DNA of 7,820 nucleotides from Deltaproteobacteria bacterium (lineage in GTDB: Bacteria; Bdellovibrionota; JACOXK01): positions 1 through 7,820 of the forward strand of contig JACPKQ010000015.1 in the NCBI GenBank assembly GCA_016186995.1. Reading direction: 5' to 3'. Positions within the stretch are counted from its first letter, which is position 1. Each line of letters opens with the position of its first letter. The position numbers and the translations under genes were made by a program. This document shows, piece by piece, positions 1 to 5,280 of the stretch. Under the pieces are notes generated by a model. It saw only the letters and a list, made by a program, of their open reading frames with translations, was not told where the DNA came from and did no database searches.

Positions 1-442
1 ATCTGCATGAAGAACCTGAACCTAATCTTGAAATGTGTGAAAGTTTCTCTTTCGAAAGATCTAGTTCCAAAGCTTTGGCTCCTGCCAGCGTCAGCGCTGA
101 CATTCCTGAAGCACTTGAAGCAAGCCCTGCCGCTGTTGGAAAATTATTAAAACTTGTAACTTGAGCATAAACTTTTTCTTTTTTAAGATCCCTTAAGATG
201 TTAAGAATTCTTTCCCAACGTGTCATCCCGGGCTTGACCCGGGATCCAGGTATTTCTTTTCCATTTAAAATAAAAACATCTTTTTTAAAACGAGAATCAA
301 AAACAACCTCTGTTTCACTCCCAAAATCTGCAAGTGTTACAGAAAGGCTACTATTTGCAGGTAAATTCAAAGTAGGGTCTCGCTTCCCCCAATACTTAGC
401 CAAAGCAATATTCGTAGGTGAAAAAACTTTTACTTTTCTCAT
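1..442 (-). CDS. mvaD: Diphosphomevalonate decarboxylase, N-terminal part (runs off left edge)
   Basis: This enzyme carries out the ATP-dependent decarboxylation of mevalonate diphosphate to isopentenyl diphosphate, the last step of the classical mevalonate pathway, in the cytosol. The 147 visible codons show the family N-terminus: PTNIALAKYWGKRD at residues 9-22, LNLPANSSLSVTL at 25-37, the GHMP phosphate loop NNFPTAAGLASSASG at 99-113, and the start of GSGSSCR at 141-147. The protein is usually about 310-330 residues, so roughly half lies beyond position 1. The start is well supported. A GGAGG lies 4 nt upstream (447-451), and the ATG overlaps the stop of the mevalonate kinase gene as ATGA, which implies translational coupling. 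The oddity is residues 65-75 (PGSRVKPGMTR), which are encoded by a palindromic repeat lying in frame, in the variable stretch between a predicted strand (FILNG) and the following helix. The conserved motifs on both sides are intact, so the gene looks functional. Confidence 0.95.
   Translation of the reverse strand, partial: MRKVKVFSPTNIALAKYWGKRDPTLNLPANSSLSVTLADFGSETEVVFDSRFKKDVFILNGKEIPGSRVKPGMTRWERILNILRDLKKEKVYAQVTSFNNFPTAAGLASSASGMSALTLAGAKALELDLSKEKLSHISRLGSGSSCR
222..250 (-). repeat. Palindromic repeat copy 1, in frame within mvaD
   Basis: This is a GC-rich palindromic element in AT-rich surroundings. The 8-bp perfect arms ATCCCGGG (225-232) and CCCGGGAT (238-245) flank a 5-nt loop, with CCTGG and GTC borders. 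Read on the minus strand it has the same order as copy 2 (CTGGATCCCGGG, loop, CCCGGGATGAC). It lies within the mvaD reading frame, contributes no stop, and is translated as PGSRVKPGMT. Elements of this general sequence are dispersed in many Proteobacteria-related genomes. In-gene palindromes of this kind are best known as the Rickettsia palindromic elements, a comparison made here by analogy only. Confidence 0.85.
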
Positions 443-1347
443 AAAGCCTCCACAACTCCCACAACCTGAAGTCCTCGAGTCTTAAGGCGCTCTGCCAAAC
501 CTTGCCCGTCTCCTCTTTCTGCCACAAAAAGAAGAGCCCCTCCACATCCAGCCCCACTTATTTTTGAAGCGAGGGCTCTTTCTTCAATTCCAATTCTTAT
601 TTGTTCTTCAATGCCACCATGCGAAAGGTTGAGGCTTGCCAACACATCATGAGAAGCATTCACAGTCTCACTTAAAACATCTATATCTCCTTCTTTTAAA
701 GCTCGAAGTATAGAAAGACTGAGTTCTCGAACCCTTGAACTCATACTCTTCCAAATTTTGGGGTGCTCTTTTTTAATCTCTTGAATTTTACTTACAAGTT
801 CTTTACACGATTTTCTCTCCCCACTATCTACAAGAACAAAATCACAAGCTTTATTCGTAATGACTTTAGGTTCTTTACCTTTCTCAAACAACACAGGGCT
901 TTCTCGAAGAATAGTTGTTGTATCAATACCACTGGGCTTACCATGAAATATTTTCTCAAGTGCTTCCACAGCATTAGGAATAATCCATTCATGTTTTCTT
1001 TTAAACTTGGCCATGGCTCGACATAACGCCACAGAAAAAGAGGCACTACTTCCAAACCCTCTTTGAAGAGGAAAATTACTTGTAGATTTTATTTTAAAAA
1101 AATCATTGATCTTAAAAAGAAAACACGCTTTTTTAAACGCCTCTTCCATTTTTGTTTTAATTTCTTCTTCGTTGGAAAGAGTCAAAGTAGAGTTGATAAC
1201 AAAAGAATTTTTTCCATCTTTTTGAAGCGTCACAGTTGTTTTTAAATCTTTAAGTGGGAAGGCGATAGCGGGAACTTCGCCATCTACAATAAAGTGTTCT
1301 CCAATGAGAATAAATTTTCCTTGGGCTTCTGCCCTTACTTCTTGCAT
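439..1347 (-). CDS. mvk: Mevalonate kinase (GHMP kinase family)
   Basis: This enzyme phosphorylates mevalonate to 5-phosphomevalonate with ATP and belongs to the GHMP kinases (galactokinase, homoserine kinase, mevalonate kinase, phosphomevalonate kinase). The 302-residue protein has the N-terminal GEHFIVDGEVPAIAFPL (16-32), the glycine/serine ATP loop LQRGFGSSAS (94-103), HGKPSGID (135-142) with the likely catalytic Asp142, and the C-terminal SGAGCGGALL (264-273). HGxPSGID and GEH at these positions are characteristic of mevalonate kinase rather than phosphomevalonate kinase. The length matches the short archaeal/bacterial type. It sits between fni and mvaD: its start lies 13 nt inside the end of fni, with an AGAAGAAG purine run just upstream, and its stop overlaps the mvaD start by 4 nt. 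Expression should therefore be coupled. Substrate assignment is by motif and context; a related GHMP activity is the alternative. Confidence 0.92.
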   Translation of the reverse strand: MQEVRAEAQGKFILIGEHFIVDGEVPAIAFPLKDLKTTVTLQKDGKNSFVINSTLTLSNEEEIKTKMEEAFKKACFLFKINDFFKIKSTSNFPLQRGFGSSASFSVALCRAMAKFKRKHEWIIPNAVEALEKIFHGKPSGIDTTTILRESPVLFEKGKEPKVITNKACDFVLVDSGERKSCKELVSKIQEIKKEHPKIWKSMSSRVRELSLSILRALKEGDIDVLSETVNASHDVLASLNLSHGGIEEQIRIGIEERALASKISGAGCGGALLFVAERGDGQGLAERLKTRGLQVVGVVEAL

Positions 1348-2363
1348 AACTTCTTCTTTTTAAGCTCTTTGATATTTTTTGCTCCCACTACAAACATGAG
1401 TGTTTTTAATTCTTCTTTCATTCTTTCAATTTCTTCAACTACACAATCAGTCGATTTTTCTGCAGCAATTAAAAAAGGATGAGCAATAGCAACCAGTGAA
1501 GCACCTAAAACAAGCGCTTTAGCAACTTCAATTCCATTTCGAATACCTCCAGAAGCAATCACTATTTTATCGTTTAATATTTTATGACAAATCTGAATAC
1601 TCTCAGCAGTTGAGAGTCCCCACTGTGAAAAAAGCTCGCCTACCTTTTTTTTGATTTCACTTTTACTTCTTTGGCTTTCAATATAAGCCCACGAAGTTCC
1701 ACCACGCCCCCCTGTTTCAACACCAAAAACCCCCAATGTTTTTATTTTTTTTGCTGTCACTTCTGAAATACCAGCTCCTACTTCTTTAATAAAAACAGGA
1801 ACTTTAATTTGTGGAATCAACTCTTTTAACTTAGAAAGGAGGTGTGAAAAATCAGTGTCTCCCTCTGGTTGAATGGATTCTTGAAGAGGATTTAAATGAA
1901 AGTAAAAAGCATCTGCTTCTACTTCCTCAATAAGTTTATGAATGTGAGAAACTTCCAAACCATAGTTCAGCTGCACAGCCCCAATATTTCCAAAAAGTAA
2001 AGGTAAGTTTGGCGCTTTTTCCTTAACACAATAAGTTGCTCTTACACTTGGGTCTTCAAGCATTTTTCTTTGAGATCCTAGTGCCATAGGAATCTGACAC
2101 TTTTCTGAAGCTCTGGCTAATCTTTCATTGATAGTTTGAGCCTTTTGGGTTCCGCCAGTCATGGAACCTATCATCAAAGGAGCACTTAACTTTTTTCCTA
2201 AAAATTCAGTTTCTAAACTTATAGAATTTTTATTTATTTCAGGCAGCGCATCATATTGAAATTCATAGGAATCAAAACCATTTCCCCTTAAACTAGAGAA
2301 ATCAACGTTTTTCTCTAAACAAATATCCAAATGCTCGTTTTTTCTTTCACCTATTTGATCCAT
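1335..2363 (-). CDS. fni: Type 2 isopentenyl-diphosphate delta-isomerase (FMN-dependent)
   Basis: This enzyme interconverts isopentenyl diphosphate and dimethylallyl diphosphate using reduced FMN, Mg2+ and NAD(P)H. It is a TIM-barrel flavoenzyme unrelated to the type 1 (Idi) isomerase. Numbered from the chosen start, the 342-residue protein shows ERKNEH (6-11, substrate diphosphate contacts), SMTGGT (67-72, FMN), GSQR (96-99), HLNPLQE (146-152, with Gln151 and Glu152 for substrate and metal), FIKEVGAG (181-188, Lys183), ETGGRGGT (206-213) and SGGIRNG (261-267, FMN phosphate). All key motifs are present. An in-frame ATG at 2393 would add ten residues, but family members begin only a few residues before ERKNEH, and a CAGGG lies just upstream of the ATG at 2363, so the shorter start is preferred. 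It is the first gene of the mevalonate operon and its 3' end overlaps mevalonate kinase by 13 nt. Confidence 0.95.
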   Translation of the reverse strand: MDQIGERKNEHLDICLEKNVDFSSLRGNGFDSYEFQYDALPEINKNSISLETEFLGKKLSAPLMIGSMTGGTQKAQTINERLARASEKCQIPMALGSQRKMLEDPSVRATYCVKEKAPNLPLLFGNIGAVQLNYGLEVSHIHKLIEEVEADAFYFHLNPLQESIQPEGDTDFSHLLSKLKELIPQIKVPVFIKEVGAGISEVTAKKIKTLGVFGVETGGRGGTSWAYIESQRSKSEIKKKVGELFSQWGLSTAESIQICHKILNDKIVIASGGIRNGIEVAKALVLGASLVAIAHPFLIAAEKSTDCVVEEIERMKEELKTLMFVVGAKNIKELKKKKLCKK

Positions 2364-2433
2364 AAACCCTGCTTCTAACACCCATATGCCCATTTTTCAA
2401 TCACAGCTTGAGCTTAATTTCAAATCCATGAGA

Positions 2434-2488
2434 GAATTGGGGCGTGTTTTTTTTCGCACGTTTTGGAGAAAAAAAATACCCCCAATTC
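2434..2488. repeat. Nested inverted repeat in the fni/ABC divergent spacer
   Basis: Perfect 9-bp outer arms GAATTGGGG (2434-2442) and CCCCAATTC (2480-2488) are separated by 37 nt. Inside, a CGTG/CACG pair (2443-2446 and 2457-2460) closes over a run of T residues directly next to the left outer arm. The arms could form a cruciform or RNA stem, or be operator half-sites. The sequence is unrelated to the CCCGGG palindromes. Function is not known; the element is described from symmetry only. Confidence 0.5.
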
Positions 2489-2514
2489 AGAACAAAAGTT
2501 GTAGAAGAAGAACA

Positions 2515-2543
2515 CTGGATCCCGGGTCTTCGCCCGGGATGAC
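2515..2543 (+). repeat. Palindromic repeat copy 2, intergenic
   Basis: This is a second copy of the element found in mvaD. The arms ATCCCGGG (2519-2526) and CCCGGGAT (2533-2540) are identical to copy 1. The loop is 6 nt (TCTTCG) instead of 5 nt (TCAAG), so arms are conserved while the loop varies, as expected of a hairpin-forming element. It lies 68 bp before the ABC ATPase start. A short ATGAC/GTCAT inverted pair (2539-2543 and 2551-2555) extends from its right border and may be a remnant of a neighbouring or longer unit. Confidence 0.85.
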
Positions 2544-2570
2544 GGGAAGGGTCATTTCAAGAACTTAAGT

Positions 2571-2598
2571 TTGATGGCGCTTATTTTTTAAATATGCT
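2571..2598 (+). promoter_or_regulatory. Candidate sigma70-type promoter for the ABC operon
   Basis: TTGATG (2571-2576) and TATGCT (2593-2598) are separated by 16 nt and each matches four of six consensus bases. They sit just downstream of the palindromic repeat. If used, transcription would begin only about 6 nt before the ATG at 2611, leaving no room for a ribosome binding site. This fits the absence of any purine-rich Shine-Dalgarno sequence there, but the match is weak. Confidence 0.25.
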
Positions 2599-2610
2599 AT
2601 ACGAAAAACG

Positions 2611-3531
2611 ATGCCTCACATTATTGAAATTAAAAACCTCACCCATAGCTATCAAAAAAAAATCCCTGTTTTGAATAATCTTTCCCTAGACATTGAACAG
2701 GGGGAGATTTTTGGTCTTCTGGGTCCAAATGGCAGTGGAAAATCGACCCTTTTCAAAATACTCTCAACACTGCTTTTTCCAACTAAAGGTTCTATTCTTT
2801 TTGAAAAAAAAGACCTTCTCAACTCTCGCGAAGAAGTAAGAAAGCATATAGGGGTTGTCTTTCAAAATCCAAGTTTAGACAAAAAGTTAAGTGTTTTTGA
2901 GAATCTCATATTTCAAGGTTATCTCTATGGCCTGAAAGGAAAAAAGCTCACTCAAAAAATCAATACAATATTAGAAAAACTAGATCTTATCACAAGAAAA
3001 AATGACAAAGTTGAAATACTTTCTGGTGGACTTAAGCGTCGTGTCGAAATAGCAAAGTGCCTTCTTCACAATCCTAAAATACTCATTCTTGATGAGCCTA
3101 CAACAGGACTTGATCCATCTATACGTGCTTCTCTTTGGAAAGATATTTTTGCGCTTAAACAAGAAGGGATGACATGCCTTATCACAACCCATCTTATGGA
3201 TGAAGCCGAGTTTTGTGATCGCATTGGAATTTTAGATAAGGGATACTTAATGGCTCTTGATACCCCTTCTCACCTCAAAAAAAATATTGGAGGAGAGGTC
3301 GTCACTTTTAAATCAAAAAACATAAATGATCTTAGCCAAAAACTAAAAAAAACCTTTTCTTGTTCAACAAAAATTTTAGATGATGAATTGAGAGCAGAAA
3401 CAAACAATGGAAGTGACCTTCTTACTCAAGCCCTTAAAACGTTTCCACAAGAAATTGAAAGCGTCACTTTATCAAAACCCACTTTAGGAGATGTGTTCAT
3501 TCAAAAAACAGGACACAGTTTAGAACAATGA
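2611..3531 (+). CDS. ABC transporter ATP-binding protein (ABC-2/DrrA-type exporter)
   Basis: This is the cytosolic ATPase subunit of an ABC exporter. The 306-residue protein carries Walker A GPNGSGKST (38-46), Q-loop Gln85 (VVFQNPSLD), ABC signature LSGGLKRR (137-144), Walker B ILILDEP (157-163), D-loop GLD (166-168) and H-loop His194. After the ATPase core there is about 100 residues of variable C-terminal domain ending in PTLGDVFIQKTG, the hallmark tail of DrrA/NodI-like subunits (PTLxDVFxxxTG). All catalytic residues are intact. Its stop overlaps the permease start as ATGA, so the two are made as a unit. The substrate cannot be read from sequence: the family includes drug, lipid, polysaccharide and Na+ exporters, as well as poorly defined transporters next to respiratory genes. 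The start is chosen because residues 1-27 align with the usual family N-terminus, although no good ribosome binding site precedes it. Confidence 0.93.
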   Translation: MPHIIEIKNLTHSYQKKIPVLNNLSLDIEQGEIFGLLGPNGSGKSTLFKILSTLLFPTKGSILFEKKDLLNSREEVRKHIGVVFQNPSLDKKLSVFENLIFQGYLYGLKGKKLTQKINTILEKLDLITRKNDKVEILSGGLKRRVEIAKCLLHNPKILILDEPTTGLDPSIRASLWKDIFALKQEGMTCLITTHLMDEAEFCDRIGILDKGYLMALDTPSHLKKNIGGEVVTFKSKNINDLSQKLKKTFSCSTKILDDELRAETNNGSDLLTQALKTFPQEIESVTLSKPTLGDVFIQKTGHSLEQ

Positions 3532-4313
3532 CTTCAAAAATACTTTTACCAGTTTATTCATTGTGGAAACGCGAAATGATCCGCTTCTTAAGACAAAAAA
3601 ACAGAGTGGTGGGAGCTCTAGGACAACCTCTTCTCTTTTGGCTTTTTTTAGGTATTGGATTTAAAACAACATTCCAATATCCAGATGCAAGCTCACATAT
3701 TAATTATTTACAATATTTTTATCCTGGCATTCTCACTCTTGTCATTTTATTTACAACCATCTTTTCAAGTTTCTCGTTGATTGAAGATAAAAATGAAGGC
3801 TTTCTTCAAGGCGTTCTTGTTTCTCCTGTTTCAAAAACCTCTCTCATCCTTGGAAAGCTTTTAGGAGGAACCACACTTGCCCTTCTTCAAACTTTGTTTT
3901 TTTTAGCACTTGCTCCTTTTCTAGGTTTTTCTCTTTCACCCTTTCAGTTCTTTTTACTTTTTATTTTTTCTTTTTTGACAGCTTTTAGCCTCACAGGTTT
4001 AGGATTTTGTTTAGCTTGGAAAATGGATTCAACACAAGGGTTTCACGCTATTATGATGCTTGTCCTCATGCCTCTTTGGTTTCTTTCAGGGGCTTTTTTT
4101 CCAGAAACGGGGTTGCCTTTTATTTTTAAATTATTGATGCGCCTGAATCCCTTAACTTATGCTGTGGCTGGCATGAGACACTTATTCTACTTTGAAGCAC
4201 CCGGATTTCTTGTGGATATCCCATCTTTTGACTTATGCATTTTAATAACAAGTCTTTTCGGTGTACTTACATTTCTTTATGCTCTTTTTGTAACACATCA
4301 CAAATCATGCTAG
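3528..4313 (+). CDS. ABC-2 type transporter permease
   Basis: This is the inner-membrane subunit paired with the upstream ATPase. The 261-residue protein has about six hydrophobic segments (roughly residues 30-46, 65-85, 112-132, 138-162, 174-192 and 236-256). It has the ABC-2 hallmarks: a cytosolic amphipathic coupling region before helix 1 (SLWKREMIRFLRQK), EGFLQGVLVSPVS (90-102) between helices 2 and 3, the segment MPLWFLSGAFFP (181-192), and LNPLTYAVAGMRHL (206-219). This is the single-domain DrrB/NodJ type, which acts as a dimer with two ATPase subunits. The ATGA overlap with the ATPase gene implies coupled translation. The next gene begins 9 nt after its stop, so a three-gene operon is likely. 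The transported substrate is unknown. Confidence 0.9.
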   Translation: MTSKILLPVYSLWKREMIRFLRQKNRVVGALGQPLLFWLFLGIGFKTTFQYPDASSHINYLQYFYPGILTLVILFTTIFSSFSLIEDKNEGFLQGVLVSPVSKTSLILGKLLGGTTLALLQTLFFLALAPFLGFSLSPFQFFLLFIFSFLTAFSLTGLGFCLAWKMDSTQGFHAIMMLVLMPLWFLSGAFFPETGLPFIFKLLMRLNPLTYAVAGMRHLFYFEAPGFLVDIPSFDLCILITSLFGVLTFLYALFVTHHKSC

Positions 4314-4322
4314 GTTAATCTC

Positions 4323-4691
4323 ATGGTTCAACTTTATGTAGGTTTTGTTCTTGTCCTTATTTTTGTAGGTGTCTCCTTCAAGAGAAAACCTAAGATTCAC
4401 GTCCCTATTATGATTTCGTGTCTTGTTTTAGATCTGTCAGCTGTACTTTATTTGGAAATAACTCGAAATGCGGTCATGGAGGCCATCGAACATGCTCCAG
4501 AGTTTCTCATGCAAATTCATCTTGTGTTTGCCGTCACAACCCTTGTGGGTTATGGTGTAGCCGCTACAACAGGTACACTCCTTCTTAAGGGTAAAAGGGT
4601 CCGTCATATTCACAAAACAAATGCTGTTATCTTTCTTCTAGCCCGCATCGGGGTTTTTATAACCAGCTTTTGGGTGCCTGTATCTATTTAA
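4323..4691 (+). CDS. Small four-helix membrane protein, DUF420-like
   Basis: This 122-residue protein has four hydrophobic stretches (about 3-18, 27-46, 62-88 and 101-120) and basic connecting loops (KRKPK at 20-24, KGKRVRHIHK at 89-98). Histidines sit at or near membrane edges: His26 before helix 2, His57 and His66 around the start of helix 3, and His95 and His97 before helix 4. The size, helix count and His placement resemble DUF420 (YozB-like) proteins, which in some genomes lie near cytochrome oxidase assembly genes. The similarity is judged by eye and is not certain. The start has a modest TAGG 8 nt upstream, overlapping the permease stop. It is probably the third gene of the ABC operon. 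Its last 8 nt overlap the 3' end of the convergent cytochrome gene. A heme- or metal-related role is possible from the histidines but unproven. Confidence 0.7.
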   Translation: MVQLYVGFVLVLIFVGVSFKRKPKIHVPIMISCLVLDLSAVLYLEITRNAVMEAIEHAPEFLMQIHLVFAVTTLVGYGVAATTGTLLLKGKRVRHIHKTNAVIFLLARIGVFITSFWVPVSI

Positions 4692-5091
4692 AGGTTCTCA
4701 TGTATTGAACCAGTTTTTTTGCATCATCCTCTGAAATTTTGCCTTTATATCCAGGCATTTTTCCTTTTCCTTGAAGAACCGCTTGCACAAGAACCGCATC
4801 AGATGCTTTTTTGATACCGTCACCTGTAAGTTTTAGTTTTTCTTCTTCTAACTTAAACATTTTAGCCATTTTGGGAGAGCCTTCTCCAAGTGTTCCATGA
4901 CACGAAGCACACTTGCTTTTATAAAGCGCTATCGTTTCTTCACTGGCAGGCGTTCTTGAGGCTGCAGTACTTTGAATTTTAGATTTTGACATTTTATCTT
5001 TTTGAGATGCTGCATTTGTTCCTGCTGAAAAAACTGAAACAGAAAACAACAAAACAACACTGAGCACAACGAACCTTAGAGAATTTTGCAT
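4684..5091 (-). CDS. Secreted monoheme cytochrome c (class I)
   Basis: This is a periplasmic electron carrier. The 135-residue precursor has a Sec signal (basic start, hydrophobic residues 7-22, likely cut after Ala23 or Ala27), then a short Lys/Ser/Thr/Ala-rich linker, then an 80-residue cytochrome c domain. The single heme site is CASCH at 61-65. The distal ligand is probably Met112 in GKGKMPGYKG, a layout typical of small class I cytochromes c, and the C-terminal helix ends with AKKLVQYMRTFK. The start is strongly supported by GGAGG 4 nt upstream (5096-5100) in a G-rich run, and by a perfect extended -10 just before it. It is transcribed divergently from the octaheme cytochrome across 189 bp, so a shared function as soluble periplasmic electron shuttle is plausible. 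No specific partner can be named from sequence. Confidence 0.92.
   Translation of the reverse strand: MQNSLRFVVLSVVLLFSVSVFSAGTNAASQKDKMSKSKIQSTAASRTPASEETIALYKSKCASCHGTLGEGSPKMAKMFKLEEEKLKLTGDGIKKASDAVLVQAVLQGKGKMPGYKGKISEDDAKKLVQYMRTFK
4693..4720 (+). terminator. Weak Rho-independent terminator for the ABC operon
   Basis: GGTTC (4693-4697) and GAACC (4707-4711) form a 5-bp stem with a 9-nt loop, followed by AG and seven T residues (4714-4720). It begins 1 nt after the stop of the small membrane protein gene, where a plus-strand terminator is expected. The stem is short and has only modest GC. The whole element lies inside the last codons of the convergent cytochrome gene. Confidence 0.35.
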
Positions 5092-5095
5092 ATCC

Positions 5096-5123
5096 CCTCC
5101 CCCTTTTCTCTAAGATTATACCA
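5096..5123 (-). promoter_or_regulatory. Extended -10 promoter and strong Shine-Dalgarno for cytochrome c
   Basis: On the minus strand, TGGTATAAT (5115-5123) is a perfect TATAAT preceded by the TGn extension, which can compensate for a poor -35. No good -35 hexamer is seen at 16-18 nt. Transcription would begin near 5108, giving a leader of about 17 nt with GGAGG at 5096-5100, 4 nt from the ATG. This is the strongest set of expression signals in the window and suggests an abundantly made cytochrome. Confidence 0.65.
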
Positions 5124-5203
5124 GATTTTTTTCCTATAAATCCAGTAGATTTTTTTTACAACTTATTGAGCAAAAAACTAACTTTAATCATTTTTATTTT
5201 TGA

Positions 5204-5231
5204 TTGACTCAACTAACCTATTTCCTATATC
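5204..5231 (+). promoter_or_regulatory. Candidate promoter for the octaheme cytochrome/porin operon
   Basis: TTGACT (5204-5209, five of six) and TATATC (5226-5231, four of six) are 16 nt apart. The predicted transcription start near 5238 leaves a leader of about 43 nt before the ATG at 5281. It lies downstream of the alternative in-frame ATG at 5200, which argues for the shorter start. An AATCA/TGATT inverted pair (5186-5190 and 5201-5205) overlaps its upstream edge and could be a regulator site, but this is not demonstrable by reading. Confidence 0.45.
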
Positions 5232-5280
5232 TTCCATAAAAATAACCGTTAATGCTCTTTTGAAAACACAAAAAAGAAAT

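Larger units (their letters stand above)
2364..2610. other. Divergent intergenic region between fni and the ABC operon
   Basis: This 247-bp spacer must hold the start signals of both flanking operons. It contains the nested inverted repeat (2434-2488) and the second palindromic element (2515-2543). The in-frame extension of fni (2364-2393) is judged non-coding, and short plus-strand reading through the spacer has no recognisable protein character. No convincing promoter for fni was found: TTGAAA hexamers occur on the minus strand, but without a good matching -10. Confidence 0.6.

Noticed and set aside
198-485. Plus-strand reading frame of 95 codons containing a VIPGLTRDPG stretch
   Set aside because: It is antisense to mvaD, and the recognisable part is only the translated palindromic repeat. 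The opposite strand carries the conserved decarboxylase motifs.
2364-2393. Longer N-terminus for the type 2 isomerase (start at 2393)
   Set aside because: Family proteins begin only a few residues before ERKNEH. The added ten residues have no counterpart and a better-spaced CAGGG precedes the shorter start.
2386-2568. Plus-strand 60-codon frame across the divergent spacer
   Set aside because: It is composed of the inverted repeat and palindromic repeat sequence, has no family resemblance and no ribosome binding site.
4642-4658. CCCG-CAT-CGGG hairpin followed by five T residues
   Set aside because: It looks like a terminator but the stem is only 4 bp and it lies inside codons for the last helix of the small membrane protein, so it is probably chance.
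5186-5205. AATCA/TGATT pair as an FNR/CRP-type site
   Set aside because: Spacing of 10 nt and half-site sequence do not match the TTGAT-N4-ATCAA FNR layout. It is kept only as an unassigned inverted pair.
5200-5280. Longer N-terminus for the octaheme cytochrome (start at 5200)
   Set aside because: It would put 27 extra residues before a clear lipoprotein signal peptide and begins upstream of the likely transcription start.
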